Shown: positions 34,390 through 46,590 of the stretch, in pieces
How positions within the stretch are numbered: position 1 is the first letter of the stretch
Layout: each line of letters opens with the position of its first letter
Assembly: GCA_031761405.1 (NCBI GenBank)
Contig: JASEVX010000007.1
Span: forward strand, 25,198,859-25,262,858
Reading direction: 5' to 3'
Length of the DNA: 64,000 nt
DNA from: Serripes groenlandicus
Lineage: Eukaryota > Mollusca > Bivalvia > Cardiida > Cardiidae
Position numbers and translations under genes: made by a program
The notes under the pieces: generated by a model
What the model was told of the DNA's origin: nothing
Databases searched by the model: none
The model's input: the letters and a program-made list of their open reading frames with translations, nothing else

Positions 34390-35175
34390 TTCATAGAAAC
34401 GTAATAAATAAACAGGATCGTGTCGTATTAAAGGCATAGACTAATCTGGATTTCCCTGCATAAAGCAATAGGATTTAGAAGACCAATATAAAGCAGCATG
34501 CGTGGTAAATCTAATCTCGTCTGTAATACTAAACTCAGATGACAGACTATTCATTCCAAATCCGTATGTCAATAGGCAGTCTCGCCGTCACAAATCCGAT
34601 TTTACTGCACCCGTACAGACGGGATTCAATGATATGAGTGAGTGTTATAAAAACTGATATAACTGTATAACTGTATAATGGTGTATTTATTGTATTTGAA
34701 GATGTTGTAGAAAAGTTTGTTTCCTATAAGTAGGTCAGTCACTAAGTAAGTCAAACTTTTATTTTACTGACACATGTGTATAACAAACAGTTAACACAAG
34801 ATATTAGTGAAAAGGAAACGGGCCCCATTAACCTATATCTCACTGTTAAGAGAAATGATATTTACTCAGTGTGAACATTTCACTATTCAAACGGATAAGC
34901 ATATTGTATACAAATGTTGTATAAACGAATATCTATTGTATCAAAAATCATGTGTATGTGTCAAGTAAGACAAAACTATGACACAAGATAACGTAACACA
35001 TTACACAGATTAGCTCGACAGCTTACTAGACTTGTAACTAAACGTTTCAGTCATCTCTACGTTTAATATCCACTTCCATTTTAAACCACACTTGACCGAT
35101 TAAACAGTATTGTTCTATCTTTCATCGTTTGTAGCTTCGTACGGGAGACAATGAAACAATGTTTAATGGGACAAA
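34390..35175. other. No recognisable feature
   Basis: AT-rich unique-looking sequence; no domain-bearing frame or repeat recognised. Confidence 0.35.
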
Positions 35176-35179
35176 ACTA

Positions 35180-35592
35180 GATCAGCCGCGTCTGGCCATA
35201 TGGGGGTATTCTTTTATCTGCGGACAATGCATATTCACTTGAGCTTGTACGTCAGCTATTCGATTCTGTCAAACCGGAATTAAATTTTAATTATTTAATT
35301 TATGTTTTAAACTTACTCGTTTTTTGCTCCAAGACAGTTTTATTATGTTCCTTTGACATTCCCTGCCTTGTTTTTGTTTATTCATTGTACTAACTTCTTT
35401 TTTGCTTCTCGTTGTTTACATTTACTCAGATATGCTATCTTTATGTTACTGTATGTATCACAGCTGTTATGTTTAAACTAGTTGTCTTATTGTTTAAGTT
35501 TAGATTTCAAATGTTATTTATATACATGTGTTTGTTTAAGCGCCCAATATGACCTTTGTTGTCGACGGTCTTTAAAACACTATCCATTCATT
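35180..35592 (+). pseudogene. 5'-truncated RNase H-LINE copy (last codons and 3'UTR)
   Basis: A shifted frame near 35251-35285 reads RQLFDSVKPEL, matching the LINE C-terminus (LFKSVKPELLFQFL at 48846, RPECIFDFL at 25220). The 3'UTR ends with AGCGCCCAATATGACC, GTTGTCGACGGTC and TTTAAAACACTATCCATTCA, the family tail. Confidence 0.6.
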
Positions 35593-35599
35593 TTCTGTA

Positions 35600-36390
35600 C
35601 ATACGCAATTTCATATTATCTCTGAGGTTGGCATAAATGTCTTACAGACACGCTACATTAGAATTGCTTTAGTAACTTACCAAACAGCTTTTACATATAT
35701 AACTCGCCAATTATGACCAGTAAATACATACCAAAGACAGTCGTCAACTCTGTTGACCAACCAGCTTGTATTAAGAGAAGCAAGTACAACAATAACCAAA
35801 CAACGCCAAGGTATTCTATACTGGACGTTTATTTAGCAGCCGGGTCTTATGTCTGATTGTATTGCGTCCGTAAGTCGGCTTTTTTTTCCAAATAACTTAT
35901 CGTCTGTAACTACTTGGTCAGTTTGGATCAAACTACGTCGTATATAGTATCTTTTTAATGTTCTATCTTAAATCCGGATATGTATGTCCATGCGAAATTC
36001 TTTTTCCATGGCAACGAAAGGAAAAACAATTTAAAAACCGTCTTCTCTTATACTGGTTTGGCTATTTTCAAATATTTTGTAGAAAAACAGCTTTGATACA
36101 AACATTTCATCAAATGAGTGGCCATAGGTACAGCTAAGCCCGACCGGCACATAGTGTCCGTAAACAATATCGAACTACTTAAACCATGGTCGGTCTTCAA
36201 ATATGTGCATGGTGATCAAAGTTTGTACTGACCGCAAGGAGAGAATAATTGGAAACCACTAGGAGAATGGTTAATTCTATTTAAAATGTCATTATACCGT
36301 TAAACATGACATATTTTCAAATGAGATGAATGTTCTACAGAAAGGAAAATATTTACAAATTTTAACCGGTGACAATTCTGTTTGCTAAAG
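35600..36390. other. No gene; possible diverged interspersed repeat
   Basis: TCCATGGCAACGAAAGGAAA near 36007 and a related ATCATGGAAACGGAAAGAAT near 44268 occur in similar contexts (before CTTTAAAAA...TTCTC), suggesting an old shared repeat. Not established. Confidence 0.3.
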
Positions 36391-36392
36391 TC

Positions 36393-36605
36393 CGCCTCTG
36401 TGGTGTGGTAGTAGAGCGTCCGCCTCGGGTGAATGAGGTCGCTTGTTCGATCCCAGGCCGGGTCATACCGAATACTTTAAAAATTGTGGGTCTATTATCA
36501 CGACTGATTGGCTGGCGTCAGGACAAACAGACCAGTAGTTCTTGTAACTTACCCAGGAATCTGTAATATTGTTGAAAGCGGTGTAAAATACCAAACATTC
36601 ATTTA
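36393..36605 (+). mobile_element. tRNA-derived SINE
   Basis: The head GCCTCTGTGGTGTGGTAGTA...GAGCGTC is A-box-like; TTGTTCGATCCC (36444-36455) is a good B box followed by GGCCGGGT. The tail AAAGCGGTGTAAAATACCAA, ACATTCATTT resembles the GGCGTTAAACCCCAATC tail type. The head is tRNA-like but the acceptor stem does not close, so it is not called as a tRNA. Confidence 0.65.
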
Positions 36606-36609
36606 AACA

Positions 36610-37720
36610 ATCTGGGTTTTTTTCCCTTCAAATGGCCACATTTCTTATATTATAGGCAATCAACAAAGAATTATCCCCTGTTGAAAGCAGTGTATACTAT
36701 CTAAGGTAACTGTCAGATCTGAGAAAGGTGGACGAGTGGGCAGAAAGTATGAGAGGGATGGGAGAGACAGCTTTACAGACAGAAATATTTTGCAAACAGA
36801 TGACAGACTTTTCTGGTGTATATACTATGAAGTTATTCCGTTTGTTAATGAACCAACTCATTACATATATAAGTTAGCATTCATAAATGACAACAAATCT
36901 GACCAAATATTAGAAAAAGACGGCGTTAAACAGTTTGCAGAAGGTTCACATTGAATTAATGAGAGAACAAGATTAATGACCCATAATAATCAATTTCTTC
37001 TATTTCTTAATTTATTTACTTCTCTGTCTCGTCCTTTATCTTTTCTTTAGAAGTTGTCAATTCTAACGAGTAGTCATGTAAACATCTACATTACTGCCTA
37101 TGCAATTTGAAAATCTGAAAACGAATTAAAAAATTACCATGATTAACCTGTCTTTAGTAAACAGCCCGAAAATGACACTGTATATACATCTGTAGGTCAT
37201 AATTATACATATACAACATCAGATAACCTTTGCGAACAATGTTGACTAATACAAGCCTGCTAAATAGTGCAGTCTACTGTTGGGCTATTTATAGTTCATT
37301 ATCAATTCATTAATTCTTAGCCAGAGACTGCAACATGGACCTACTAGATCTAGTTCATTATTATAGATGAAGCTATCATAATATTGTCCTTGTAAATAGA
37401 ACTGTCGCATGTTGAATACATTACAAGGTCAGTTAACATAGGACACTATACTCCAAGAGAAAGTTGATGCAATGCATCAATGTCGCCGGAAATCCATACT
37501 GCAGTGATGCATAACACTTACATTATAGTAGTTGAAAAAACAGTTATCAACTAAGTGGCACATTGGAACATTAGGGGTGGGTCAAGTGAAAATGTATCAT
37601 AACTTGCTTTTTTTTTTTGTCAACAAAGTGAATGTCCTTCATTGAAATATAGTTATGCTGCGAAAGAAATATTGCTGTGTCAGATATACAGCAGTCTAGA
37701 AACTGTGTTTCTGGCTCCAT
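36610..37720. other. No recognisable feature
   Basis: A 72-codon frame at 36736-36954 has no known domain. No tandem structure or RNA gene was seen. Confidence 0.35.
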
Positions 37721-37721
37721 A

Positions 37722-37922
37722 TGACAGGGTATGGGATCTTTTCTGTCTAAGTCCAGACAACCACCATCTTGTCACAGCAGGTTTTGGGTCATGAATCAAG
37801 GCAACATCAGCAACTTTAATCTCATCAAAATATCAAGTATTTCAGCACCAAGTCTACATCTCCAGTCATATTATATTCTGTTCATTGTGGAAAAAGCACT
37901 CTCACATGATGCATTAGCCAAA
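37722..37922 (-). pseudogene. hAT-family transposase C-terminal (dimerisation) fragment
   Basis: The minus strand from about 37921 reads NASCESAFSTMNRI, a stop in place of the usual Lys, then YDWRCRLGAEILDILMRLKL; a frameshift leads to DPKPAVTRWWLSGLRQKR. ESAFSTMNRIK, R-x-RLG...L..LMRIKL and DPKPAV..W are landmarks of the hAT dimerisation region of the kind seen in zinc finger 862-like proteins. With one stop and one frameshift it is a dead fragment. No upstream DDE part was recognised within about 300 bases. Confidence 0.65.
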
Positions 37923-38644
37923 TAACACATAGAACCAACCCCCAAATAATACATATGCATGGTGTTCTGGTGAAGATTTCATCGATAAATGAGATTTAAG
38001 CTAATGTTCAAAAGTTAAGTATGAAAATAATAAATATATTTTCTAGCACTGTACACTGTGGGGCCTTGATTAAAGCCAAATGAAGAAAAGTAATTCATGA
38101 AAACTGATGACCTATTGTTTTTTAATTGGAAACAGGAATCTAGAGTATCATTCTCGATTCCTGCTTGGAATGCTTGGAATCATTTTAAATGATTTTCCTG
38201 CTAGTATCGGATGTTTTGAAAACTAGTATAAATGTGGACATATAAATCGTACACTGCCGTTTCAGTGACTGACCTAAATCGGTGACCTTGTTATTTTGCA
38301 CATGCCCTTCAATTTAAAGAGTTCTATGGTATCAAGGTTTTTTGTGGTCTCAAGTGTAAACATATTAACATGGAAATTGTTTTCTTGGATAGGTCACAGC
38401 CCTTTTTATCATGTAGAGGGTGTGCTTTAAGTGCAAAAACATCCATTTATTCTATCTCCGTAGTGAACACAACTTTGGGAAACCCAAAATAAACACGTGA
38501 CCAATCCAGCCAATCGTATTTGCGATATGTAAATTAAAACTAATTTTAGACTTCCGAAAGTCCAAATGTATGCGGTAAACGTCATCAATATTGGGTTCGT
38601 TGAATAGGCATGCGCACGAGACATGTACCTCAGTATAGCTAATA

Positions 38645-38867
38645 GGGACTGTTTTGTCTTCATAAATAAAACAAAACAAAAACATAACTGCGAGTCAAAA
38701 TAAAGAAACTGCACATTCTTAAAACATCGGAATATTTATTAAATTTTAGATGTGTCATAACTTAGTGTTTTTAAACAAACGCAATTGTAATATGTTCAAG
38801 ACATTTAAATATGTTTTTTTCTAATAATAACTCGTCCTCCCATGTCATTTCCGAAAACCTATTAAAA
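38645..38867 (+). repeat. Dispersed 220-bp duplication, copy 1
   Basis: Nearly identical to 42937-43157: shared blocks include TTAGATGTGTCATAACTTAG, TGTTTTTAAACAAACGCAAT and TTCCGAAAACCTATTAAAA. The two copies, about 4.3 kb apart in the same orientation, differ at scattered bases. Here the block runs straight into a LINE C-terminal fragment; at 43157 it does not. Confidence 0.85.
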
Positions 38868-39374
38868 CTCCGGCGGCTTATAACGGACAATGTTGTGTAT
38901 TATTCACTTGTCTTATCGTTTTACACGGAGCTCCACAGTGTGCCCCATGTTTTTACAAACCTTTCTGTAGAGCACATTCTTATTGAGTGTACTGATGTTG
39001 AACACTATCGTGACCGGTTTGTTAAGTCTGTAAAACGGGAATTTATTTTTGATTTTCTTCAAGAAATTAATATTTTTACAAAAATATAAATATATTTTAA
39101 CTTATTAGTTGTATAATGTTCGTATGACATTTCCTGACTTTTTTCTATTTGTTCATTATACTAACTTGTTTTTTGATTCTCGTTTTTCGCATTTAATCAT
39201 ATATTTGTATGATTAAGTTAGCTATCTCCTTCATTATGTTAAACATACTTGACTCATTGTTAAAGTTTACATTTTAAAATGTGTTTTTTTTTTATGTATA
39301 GTTGTTAATGTTTTGCTACAGAGCCTAAATTGACCAATGAACTCGACTGACCTTCAGACCTCATTCATTCATTC
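38868..39374 (+). pseudogene. 5'-truncated RNase H-LINE copy (C-terminal region and 3'UTR)
   Basis: One frame across 38900-39089 encodes LSVEHILIECTDVEHYRDRF and KREFIFDFLQEINIF before a stop. The same region at 48770-48900 reads LSVQYILFECADFAQY and KPELLFQFLREI, and at 25220 RPECIFDFLQEINIL. The tail ends AACTCGACTGACCTTCAGAC, then CATTCATTCATTC. Confidence 0.75.
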
Positions 39375-39538
39375 GTGTTTCACGGAGAGTTGCAGACAAT
39401 TTGAACGACAACAATTCAGCAAGACATTAAGTATGCGGGGGCTGGATAGTTAGCATTACGATGGAAGCACCAGTGTTAGTATATAAACTTACCAAGGAAA
39501 TGCCTTGATATGACTGAAATGCTTTTTAAATCGGCGTT

Positions 39539-39543
<5 letters not shown>

Positions 39544-39598
<55 letters not shown>
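39544..39598. repeat. (AT)n microsatellite
   Basis: About 27 uninterrupted TA repeats, followed by CACACACA. Confidence 0.95.
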
Positions 39599-39599
<1 letters not shown>

Positions 39600-39606
<7 letters not shown>

Positions 39607-41584
39607 ATTGTAAAGTTGTAACAGTCTGTAGCTATAGGCTCTTTCTAATTTAGCTCAATATCAATTTGTTGGGTTTGCACATTAAAAGCGAATGGTGAAT
39701 ATGGAATACTGCATTCCGTTTTCAAAAAATATATTTTAACACGTTTGACAAAGCAGTCATTTTCTTCATATGTTTTATATATTTTCAAAAAGGCCCAATG
39801 GGACGACCTCAAAATGACTCACTAAATTGTGATGTTGAGAGTTTCCCCGTTGTGTACCGGTATGAGATCTTAGTGTGCAATATAGGCGTTGGTTTTTCTT
39901 TGTGTAAAAATATATAGATTTTCTTGATTTCTCTAAGTAATATGTATTGTGTCTATACAATAAGTTTAAAATACCATGTTTTCCTTAAATGTTTTCCTAT
40001 TTTTTTTTCAATTCAAATACCCCTTCCACCATTTGACATTACTACTTGCGCTTTTGTGTGAGTCCATACAGTTTAAAGAGATGACATATCTTGTATTAAT
40101 TCGCTTCATTTTGTCATGTTAACCTCTTCGCTAGTAATTATTCAAACGTGTTTTTAACGGATACAATGTGTCAATTTGTGTCGGTGATGGAGAACAAAAA
40201 CAGACAGACGCGGGTAATAAATCAAACAGCAAGGCATCAGTTATTTTAACATTCTGTAAAATCCATTGTAAGCTATACTTTCGTATCAGATATTGGATAA
40301 CTCGTTTCAGGTTTTTTATGGCAAACCCGTTACAGCTGGAGGTTTCAATACAAACAGATAAAAAACAACATTTCAACTTAAAACGAAATTGCATGTTATA
40401 CCGGTAGCATGGATTTTCGTATTGTTTATCGTTATCACTGTCGGAAAAAAACCAAGGTCCGGCTAACATTTGCCTGACATTCCTTTAGCATTAAATATTT
40501 CTGTGAAAAAACACTTATTGAATTATCAACCGCAGACAGCGTTGTAAAACATTGTGGAACAAGAGGACACCTAAACATTTAAATGACGTTTAAACAATAG
40601 TATTCACATCTGATATTCCGATTAAAATGAACATGTTCATTTATTTACCAAACGAAACAATATACTAATACCGATTTGGAGTATCAAATTTTGCACACGG
40701 TATTTCCGTGTATTCTATTTTTGTGTTATAAGCCAGGTTTTTTTTTACGATAAAGTTAAACGTTACTACGAATAGACAATACGCCAAAATGTGACAGTAA
40801 AGATCATTATAGTTATGACCTCACGATATGTTCATATATAGATATCCGTTAACTTCAAATACAATGCATTTTGCAGTATGTTTATGTCACTTTACACAAG
40901 ACCACAGCCATGTAACTTCAGAAGTAAGTCATATTTCTTATTTCAGGAGATTTACGCTTGATTTTTGTCGACAAAAACCAGATTGTAAAGATTGAAAATG
41001 GAGACTATTTATTTGTTACTTAATTGACCGCACATAAATTAATGGAAATGAATATATCGTCTAACATTTGTTTAAGATGGATGCTTTTTTCCTGGTAATA
41101 AATAGGAGTAAACAAAGATATGCTTTGTGAGAATGGAATTGTGTTGCCTTAGTCGGTTCATCCAATCTTCATTCCGGACGAATATGTTTCAAATGTTTTT
41201 TACCTCAAACTGCTGCAGCAACTCAATACATCGATCTTGAAAAATGTACCTTTTAGGACGTTGTGTTAGAATACCGGTAATCATTACATGTTCATCTGGT
41301 CTCATAAACAATAAAAACTTCTTCTGTATTTGATTTTTACATTTCTCGCTAATGATGTACAAACAACATGAAGCAATGATCTCGGTCGTATAAAATGTAC
41401 ATTTATTTATCTTCCGAGCGAGGTAAAAATTGGTCTGACGCTTTTGAAGTAAGAGAACTGAATGAAACTTGGCTTTTTTCAAAAGGTCAAAGAAAATAAT
41501 TACTCATTTTGTTGAGAGTGTTAACTCTAACATATGTTCGATTTAAGACCATTATATTATCGTAATTAACGTCAACAAGGCAAC
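39600..41584. other. No recognisable feature
   Basis: Unique-looking AT-rich sequence. Frames of 79-112 codons at 40131-40469 overlap on opposite strands and carry no domain. A 97-codon minus-strand frame at 41189-41482 lacks an ATG near its start. Confidence 0.35.
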
Positions 41585-41965
41585 AAGGCAACCGGTCTTG
41601 ATGGTTTGGGGCCAAAAATAGTTTCCGCGACAGTTATAACTAAAGCACTGACTCATATTTTATTATTTCTACCTCAGGAAAAGAACACATGTTACTTGCT
41701 TTCAAATTCTCAAATTAAGAAAACTTTGCCAATGGAGACAATGGTGCTATATGTTAAAACTTTTGTACAGCCACTTTTTGACTACTGTGCTACACTTTGG
41801 GGAAACAATTCCAATGAAAACTGCACACAAATGTTTATACTACTAAAGAAAATTGCAAAGAAAATTCTTAAAGAATCTTGTGATTTTCCAAATGAATGCA
41901 TATTAAAAGAACAAAATGACTGTGTGTACATAAATAAGAAGGCCTCGAGGACGAGTAGTCGTTGA
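41585..41965 (+). pseudogene. Internally deleted LINE reverse transcriptase fragment
   Basis: Starts NKATGLDGLGPKIVSATVI, the RT fingers motif, then jumps to LPMETMVLYVKTFVQPLFDY, CATLWGN and KKIAKKILKES, the thumb/C-terminal part. The catalytic palm with YxDD is missing, so about 0.6-0.7 kb has been deleted in frame. The type is CR1/L2-like, similar to the element at 3920-8680. Confidence 0.75.
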
Positions 41966-41989
41966 CTGAAAAAGTTACCTTTTCAATAA

Positions 41990-42930
41990 TTGTTAGTATG
42001 ATTATTAAACACTTTAAGCGGTTCTAAAAATCTTGAAAAGTATAAGAACTTATACACTGGAAAAGAGTAACACAATATTATCAATAAAATAGAACGTGTT
42101 TTCTTTAAACCGTTTATGTTGTAACCTCACCACTAGATTGTAACGTTTAAGGATACGACTGCTACTCATATAAATAACTATTTGAATTCTATCATTTATC
42201 AATAAAACCACAAAACAGACAATTTAAGATTTGCATGCAATAGCACGTCATTTCATGTTTCCCCTATTAAAGTCAACATTGGACACCTTTGCAGCAATTT
42301 ACTTTTAAAACAATGAGATAAGGGTTAAATCGCTGAAGACATGAGTTTTCTCTTTTTCTCAAAATGATATTAGCTTGGCATCTTAATTATATCATACCTT
42401 AACAAAGGATGAAATTTAATCCAATATTTACAAATAAGACACATTTAAAATTGTCAAGGACGAAATAATTTTGTACGAAAGACCCGATTCGTGACCTACA
42501 TTCTTCTTCGCAGAGGTGTCGTTCTTGAAACTCTCTTTATAGGCAGAGAGTGTTCGTTCAAAGTCCTTTTTCTATTAAAACCAGTTTTATCTCGGTTTGT
42601 TCTTTTCTTCATTTGTTTTGAACCAAATAAACATTTTAAATCAATCACCTGTAATTTACTATTTGTAAGTGAGTGTAAAGAGCTGCTCTCTGCAAAGGAG
42701 ATTGATCTACGCAGTTGGTATTCGCGAGTCACGCGATCAACAGTTTTAGCTTAGAAACAGTTCATATTTTAGATATACATGGATAAACATTATAAAATGA
42801 ATTCCTCACAAATCAAGACATCTCTTTGAACATGAAAATAACATTCAGTAAATTAAGATTGCTATTTTAAAGGAGAATTCGACGTGAATTTTACTTGATA
42901 TTGACACATAACAGTCTGCTTGCTGCAAGT
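41990..42930. other. No recognisable feature
   Basis: Overlapping frames on both strands at 42491-42754 show no domain. No repeats recognised. Confidence 0.35.
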
Positions 42931-42936
42931 CTCATG

Positions 42937-43157
42937 GGGACGGTTTTGTCTTCGTAAATAAAACCCCCAAAAAAGAGATGCGAGTCAAAATAAAGAAACT
43001 ACTAATACTTAAAACATCGGAATATTGATTTCATTTTAGATGTGTCATAACTTAGTGTTTTTAAACAAACGCAATTGTAATATGTTCAAGACATTTAAAT
43101 TTGTTTTTTTCTAATAATAACTCCTCCTCCCATGTGATTTCCGAAAACCTATTAAAA
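42937..43157 (+). repeat. Dispersed 220-bp duplication, copy 2
   Basis: Partner of 38645-38867. The shared block ends at CCTATTAAAA; beyond it this copy continues with a GTCGCGGGC...GCCCGGCGAC inverted pair (43163-43185) instead of LINE sequence. Confidence 0.85.
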
Positions 43158-43189
43158 ATAGAAGTCGCGGGCTTCTGCCCGGCGACTAA

Positions 43190-45336
43190 TGATAATTATC
43201 GTTTACGACAATCTCAATCAAAAACAAAGAAGTAAAATTAACCTTTACTCAGACGGCTCGTACTGGATTTGTCATTTTGATTTTACAAATGTTGGCAGAA
43301 ACACCGAGCACAACGTCATAATAAAGCACGGATTAATCTGTGTCAAAATAAGCACAACCCCCACAATATATGTTCTGCCGATTCCGATCTAGACCTTTGT
43401 GAAAATGTATATATCATTAGTGTGCACATTCATTTTCATTGGCTCAAAATCATCCGAATTTAGAACGAGAAATCAAATTGACGAAACCAAGTGACCGTTG
43501 TCTAGTCCGTTTTGATATCAACGGGTCTTGAGCTGCCTATCAATTAAATGATGGAACCGAATGTCTGTAAATTGTCCGGATACTAAGTAAAATATTTGCA
43601 GGATATAAGTGTCTCATAAATCAGAAATGGCTGACCCATTGAAAAAGGCATGACATTATAATGCACTCTGCGCTTTACCTTTCAGTATTAAATCTGTGAT
43701 TTTTAAAAAAAAGTACATCGCATAGGTCAAATGTGATTACACTTTAAGCCTGTCTGTTTAAAATGGTGTGCTGACAGTATTGATGTTGAAACACTAGTAC
43801 TGCAGGACACGCAATGTCAATCAATTGCCAGACGATACATATTAAACAGACAGATGACAAATAACAAATATAACACTTAATTGCGTACGTCTGTCTATAT
43901 GTTTACAAAGCAAACTAATTTATACAGATTCAAAATTATCTAAGGTTTCACCAATATCTGTTATTGGGTATGTTACGTCACTTGACGGCAATAGATGTCC
44001 ATCGGTCGTCGTATGTAACCTCAGGCCGATTTTGACCAAACTTTCTTCGGTGAGGTGAGAATTTCAGAATTGATATAATGATTTAAGTCTATGCAAAACA
44101 CTGGGTGGCATGGCATTTTACAGGTAATTTTAAAACAAAAATCATACTTCAAATGAATAATTTTTTCGAGATTTTGTTTGCCAATATTGTCCAAACTTAA
44201 CAGGAATGTTCCCTAGTTGATAGTCTGTCAGACGTTTTAAATTAAATTCCACGGTAATCTTTGGTTATCATGGAAACGGAAAGAATCACTTTAAAAATGT
44301 TCTCCCCTTAAAGCAGTGACCCGATTCGAAAGTAAGTTGGCACCAATTTACCTTTAATGAAATGAGTACATCCTGATCGAAAGGCTGGAATATGCATGCT
44401 GATGGATAAACAAGAAATATCTTTAAAAAGATAAACGGCGATCACTATGAGAAAACTCTAAGAAATGGAATATGTGCATATTATTTGATCTTTTATCTTA
44501 CTTAATAGAATGACAGAAAACAATAACGTTAAATATGTAATATTTGGTTTATAAATGTTTTAGTTCATATAAATATTTTGGTTTTGATATAAATGAGAGA
44601 GGAAAAAAGCTTGCCTCTGCCGGGAAGCGAACCACAGAACGTTCACTTGACAATCCAAATCAACATCCATTACACTAGCGCGACTTGACGATGTACCATT
44701 CAAGGCCGGGAATAAGTCACATGACTGGAGATACCGCAAGACTCCCAAGAGGTGTACAAGTTTCAATTGACGATAAATAACTGAAAACATATCATATTTC
44801 AAATATAATTAATATTTTGCTCTCAAATATTATATTTTATACGTCTTCACTGATTTTTTTCACTGAAATTTATTTTTTAAGGAAAACAATTAAAGGTTAG
44901 TATGCAGAAAATTTCATTTTAAGACTTCTCTTATTAGTGCCCCTCGAAGGATCGCCAACTCAACTATGAACCAATCAAAACGTTTCATTTCCTTTATTTC
45001 TTCGACATTATTCATTAAATACAACATTTAATTGGTCTACAATCTAGATCATTTGTTTAACATCTAGGTCAAAACCCAAGTTAATCAGAAAAAAAGGTGT
45101 CGGTCGGTAAACGTGTGACGTATTCCAAATAATAAGATGGACGCCGTAAATGAGCGTTCACTTGGTATCGCATTGAGATACATCCTGAATGAATCTCACT
45201 ATTTATATTTTATATTTTATATGCAATTATGTGAGAGCGACTTAATCTGGTGTGTTTCGACATTTTGATGAATGCTGAAACCTGTCAAAAACACTAGAGT
45301 TGGTTTGTTTACACTAAATAAAATATGTCTGTCAGA
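43190..45336. other. Mostly unassigned sequence
   Basis: A minus-strand TGGTTCGCTTCCCGGCAGAG near 44608-44627 resembles a tRNA B arm, followed by a diverged region, and may be a decayed SINE. Otherwise nothing is recognised. Confidence 0.3.
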
Positions 45337-45348
45337 TCGATCATACCA

Positions 45349-45521
45349 CCTATCCCCTGCCGGTAGTGGAGGGTGGATGGGTCAGGGTAGAATACGCCGG
45401 CTGTCCGTCCTACAAGGGGTAAAAGTCACCTGATGGGGATTTCCACTCCATGTATCGTGTTCTCTTGTTGGACTCCGTGGCGGTTAGGGGCCGCGGGTGA
45501 GTGACGAAATGAAGACTTAAC
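45349..45521 (+). promoter_or_regulatory. LINE 5'UTR with probable internal promoter
   Basis: Begins right after the target duplication with CCTATCCCCTGCCGG, is visibly GC-richer than its flanks (GGCGGTTAGGGGCCGCGGGT near 45479) and leads into ATG 45522. Full-length LINEs carry their Pol II promoter here; the exact promoter is inferred from position. Confidence 0.45.
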
Positions 45522-46590
45522 ATGGATCTTCAAAACAAAAAACGCACACGTACTCAAATGGACTCCGATATCGACAAAGCTAATGGCAACACTTCAAACC
45601 ATTCATTTCCTCGCTTTCTATTAATTGAATCTAACTTAGCTGAACAGCCTATATCTTGCGTTTCACCGGGAGTTGAGAAGAAAGCACATGCCGACAAACT
45701 TGTTTCAACATCTCTGCCAAATGCTCCGTCCATACTACTCTTAAAACGTCGAAAGGAAGATTGAAATGCCCAGATCTAGTAGGACTTTCTGAGGAGAAAA
45801 TTGCTGCTAAATTGGCCGACCAACACGGACAATATCAAGAGACCAACAAATACCTTGGAACTTACTTTTAACACAGCTATTTTGCCAAGGTCTTTAAAAA
45901 TTAGATACTTGAATGTCCCAGTTGATATGTACATCCCTAACCCATTTCAATGGTACAATTGTTACGAGTTTGGGCATCACGAAAGATAATGTCGAAAAGC
46001 TACAGACACAAAACTATACCGTCGTTGCACGGCATTATGTTCAGAACATGATGAAAATGTGAATGACTGTAAACAGTCACTTACATGTCCAAACTGTGGT
46101 GGTGAGCATTATTCTACATCCCGCCCCTGCTTTGTGAGGAAACTTGAGAAAGAAACTGTTACCATTAAATGCAAAGAAGGTCTTTCTTTTCCCGAGATGA
46201 AAACAATTGTTGAAGCCCGCTTTAATTTGACCACTTTATATTCTAATGTCATCCAATGCAACTCTATTAAGCCCGTTGAAAAGAAAGATGCTATTACGCA
46301 GACTGATGTAGCTGTTCAAACTTAACCTATTAAAGTTATTGAACCAATTACAGTTGTCACTGAAAACTAAAAGTCTAGCCCCAAAACATCCACTTCTAGC
46401 TCAAAAGAAACTCAAAAGAGTCAGAGATCTCATAAAAACAAAAGGTCAAATTAAATGGTTGAGTCGGATCGTATTCCCAAAGGATCCGATGACCCAATTT
46501 AAACCCATAACCATTTCCAGTGAAGACATTGAAGTAGAAGGTATTATTGTAGATAATAATAAGCAAGGTAAAATTATAAGATTGACAAAA
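45522..46590 (+). pseudogene. LINE ORF1 (gag-like) remnant with zinc knuckles
   Basis: ATG 45522 opens a basic N-terminus (MDLQNKKRTRTQMDSDIDKA). After frameshifts, NPFQWYNCYEFGHHER and, from 46059, CPNCGGEHYSTSRPC (C-x2-C-x3-H-x6-C) are CCHC-type nucleic-acid-binding knuckles. A region with paired VQT motifs (DAITQTDVAVQT) follows, then a lysine/serine-rich tail. Known ORF1 role: binding LINE RNA in the transposition RNP. Several stops make it non-functional. Confidence 0.7.

Noticed and set aside
36393..36470. Functional tRNA gene
   Set aside because: A and B boxes are present but the acceptor and anticodon stems do not pair properly and a SINE body follows.
40131..40469. 112-codon minus-strand and 79-codon plus-strand frames
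   Set aside because: They overlap on opposite strands, carry no recognisable domain, and nothing in the context supports either.
42491..42754. 87- and 78-codon frames on opposite strands
   Set aside because: Mutual shadows without a domain or initiation context.
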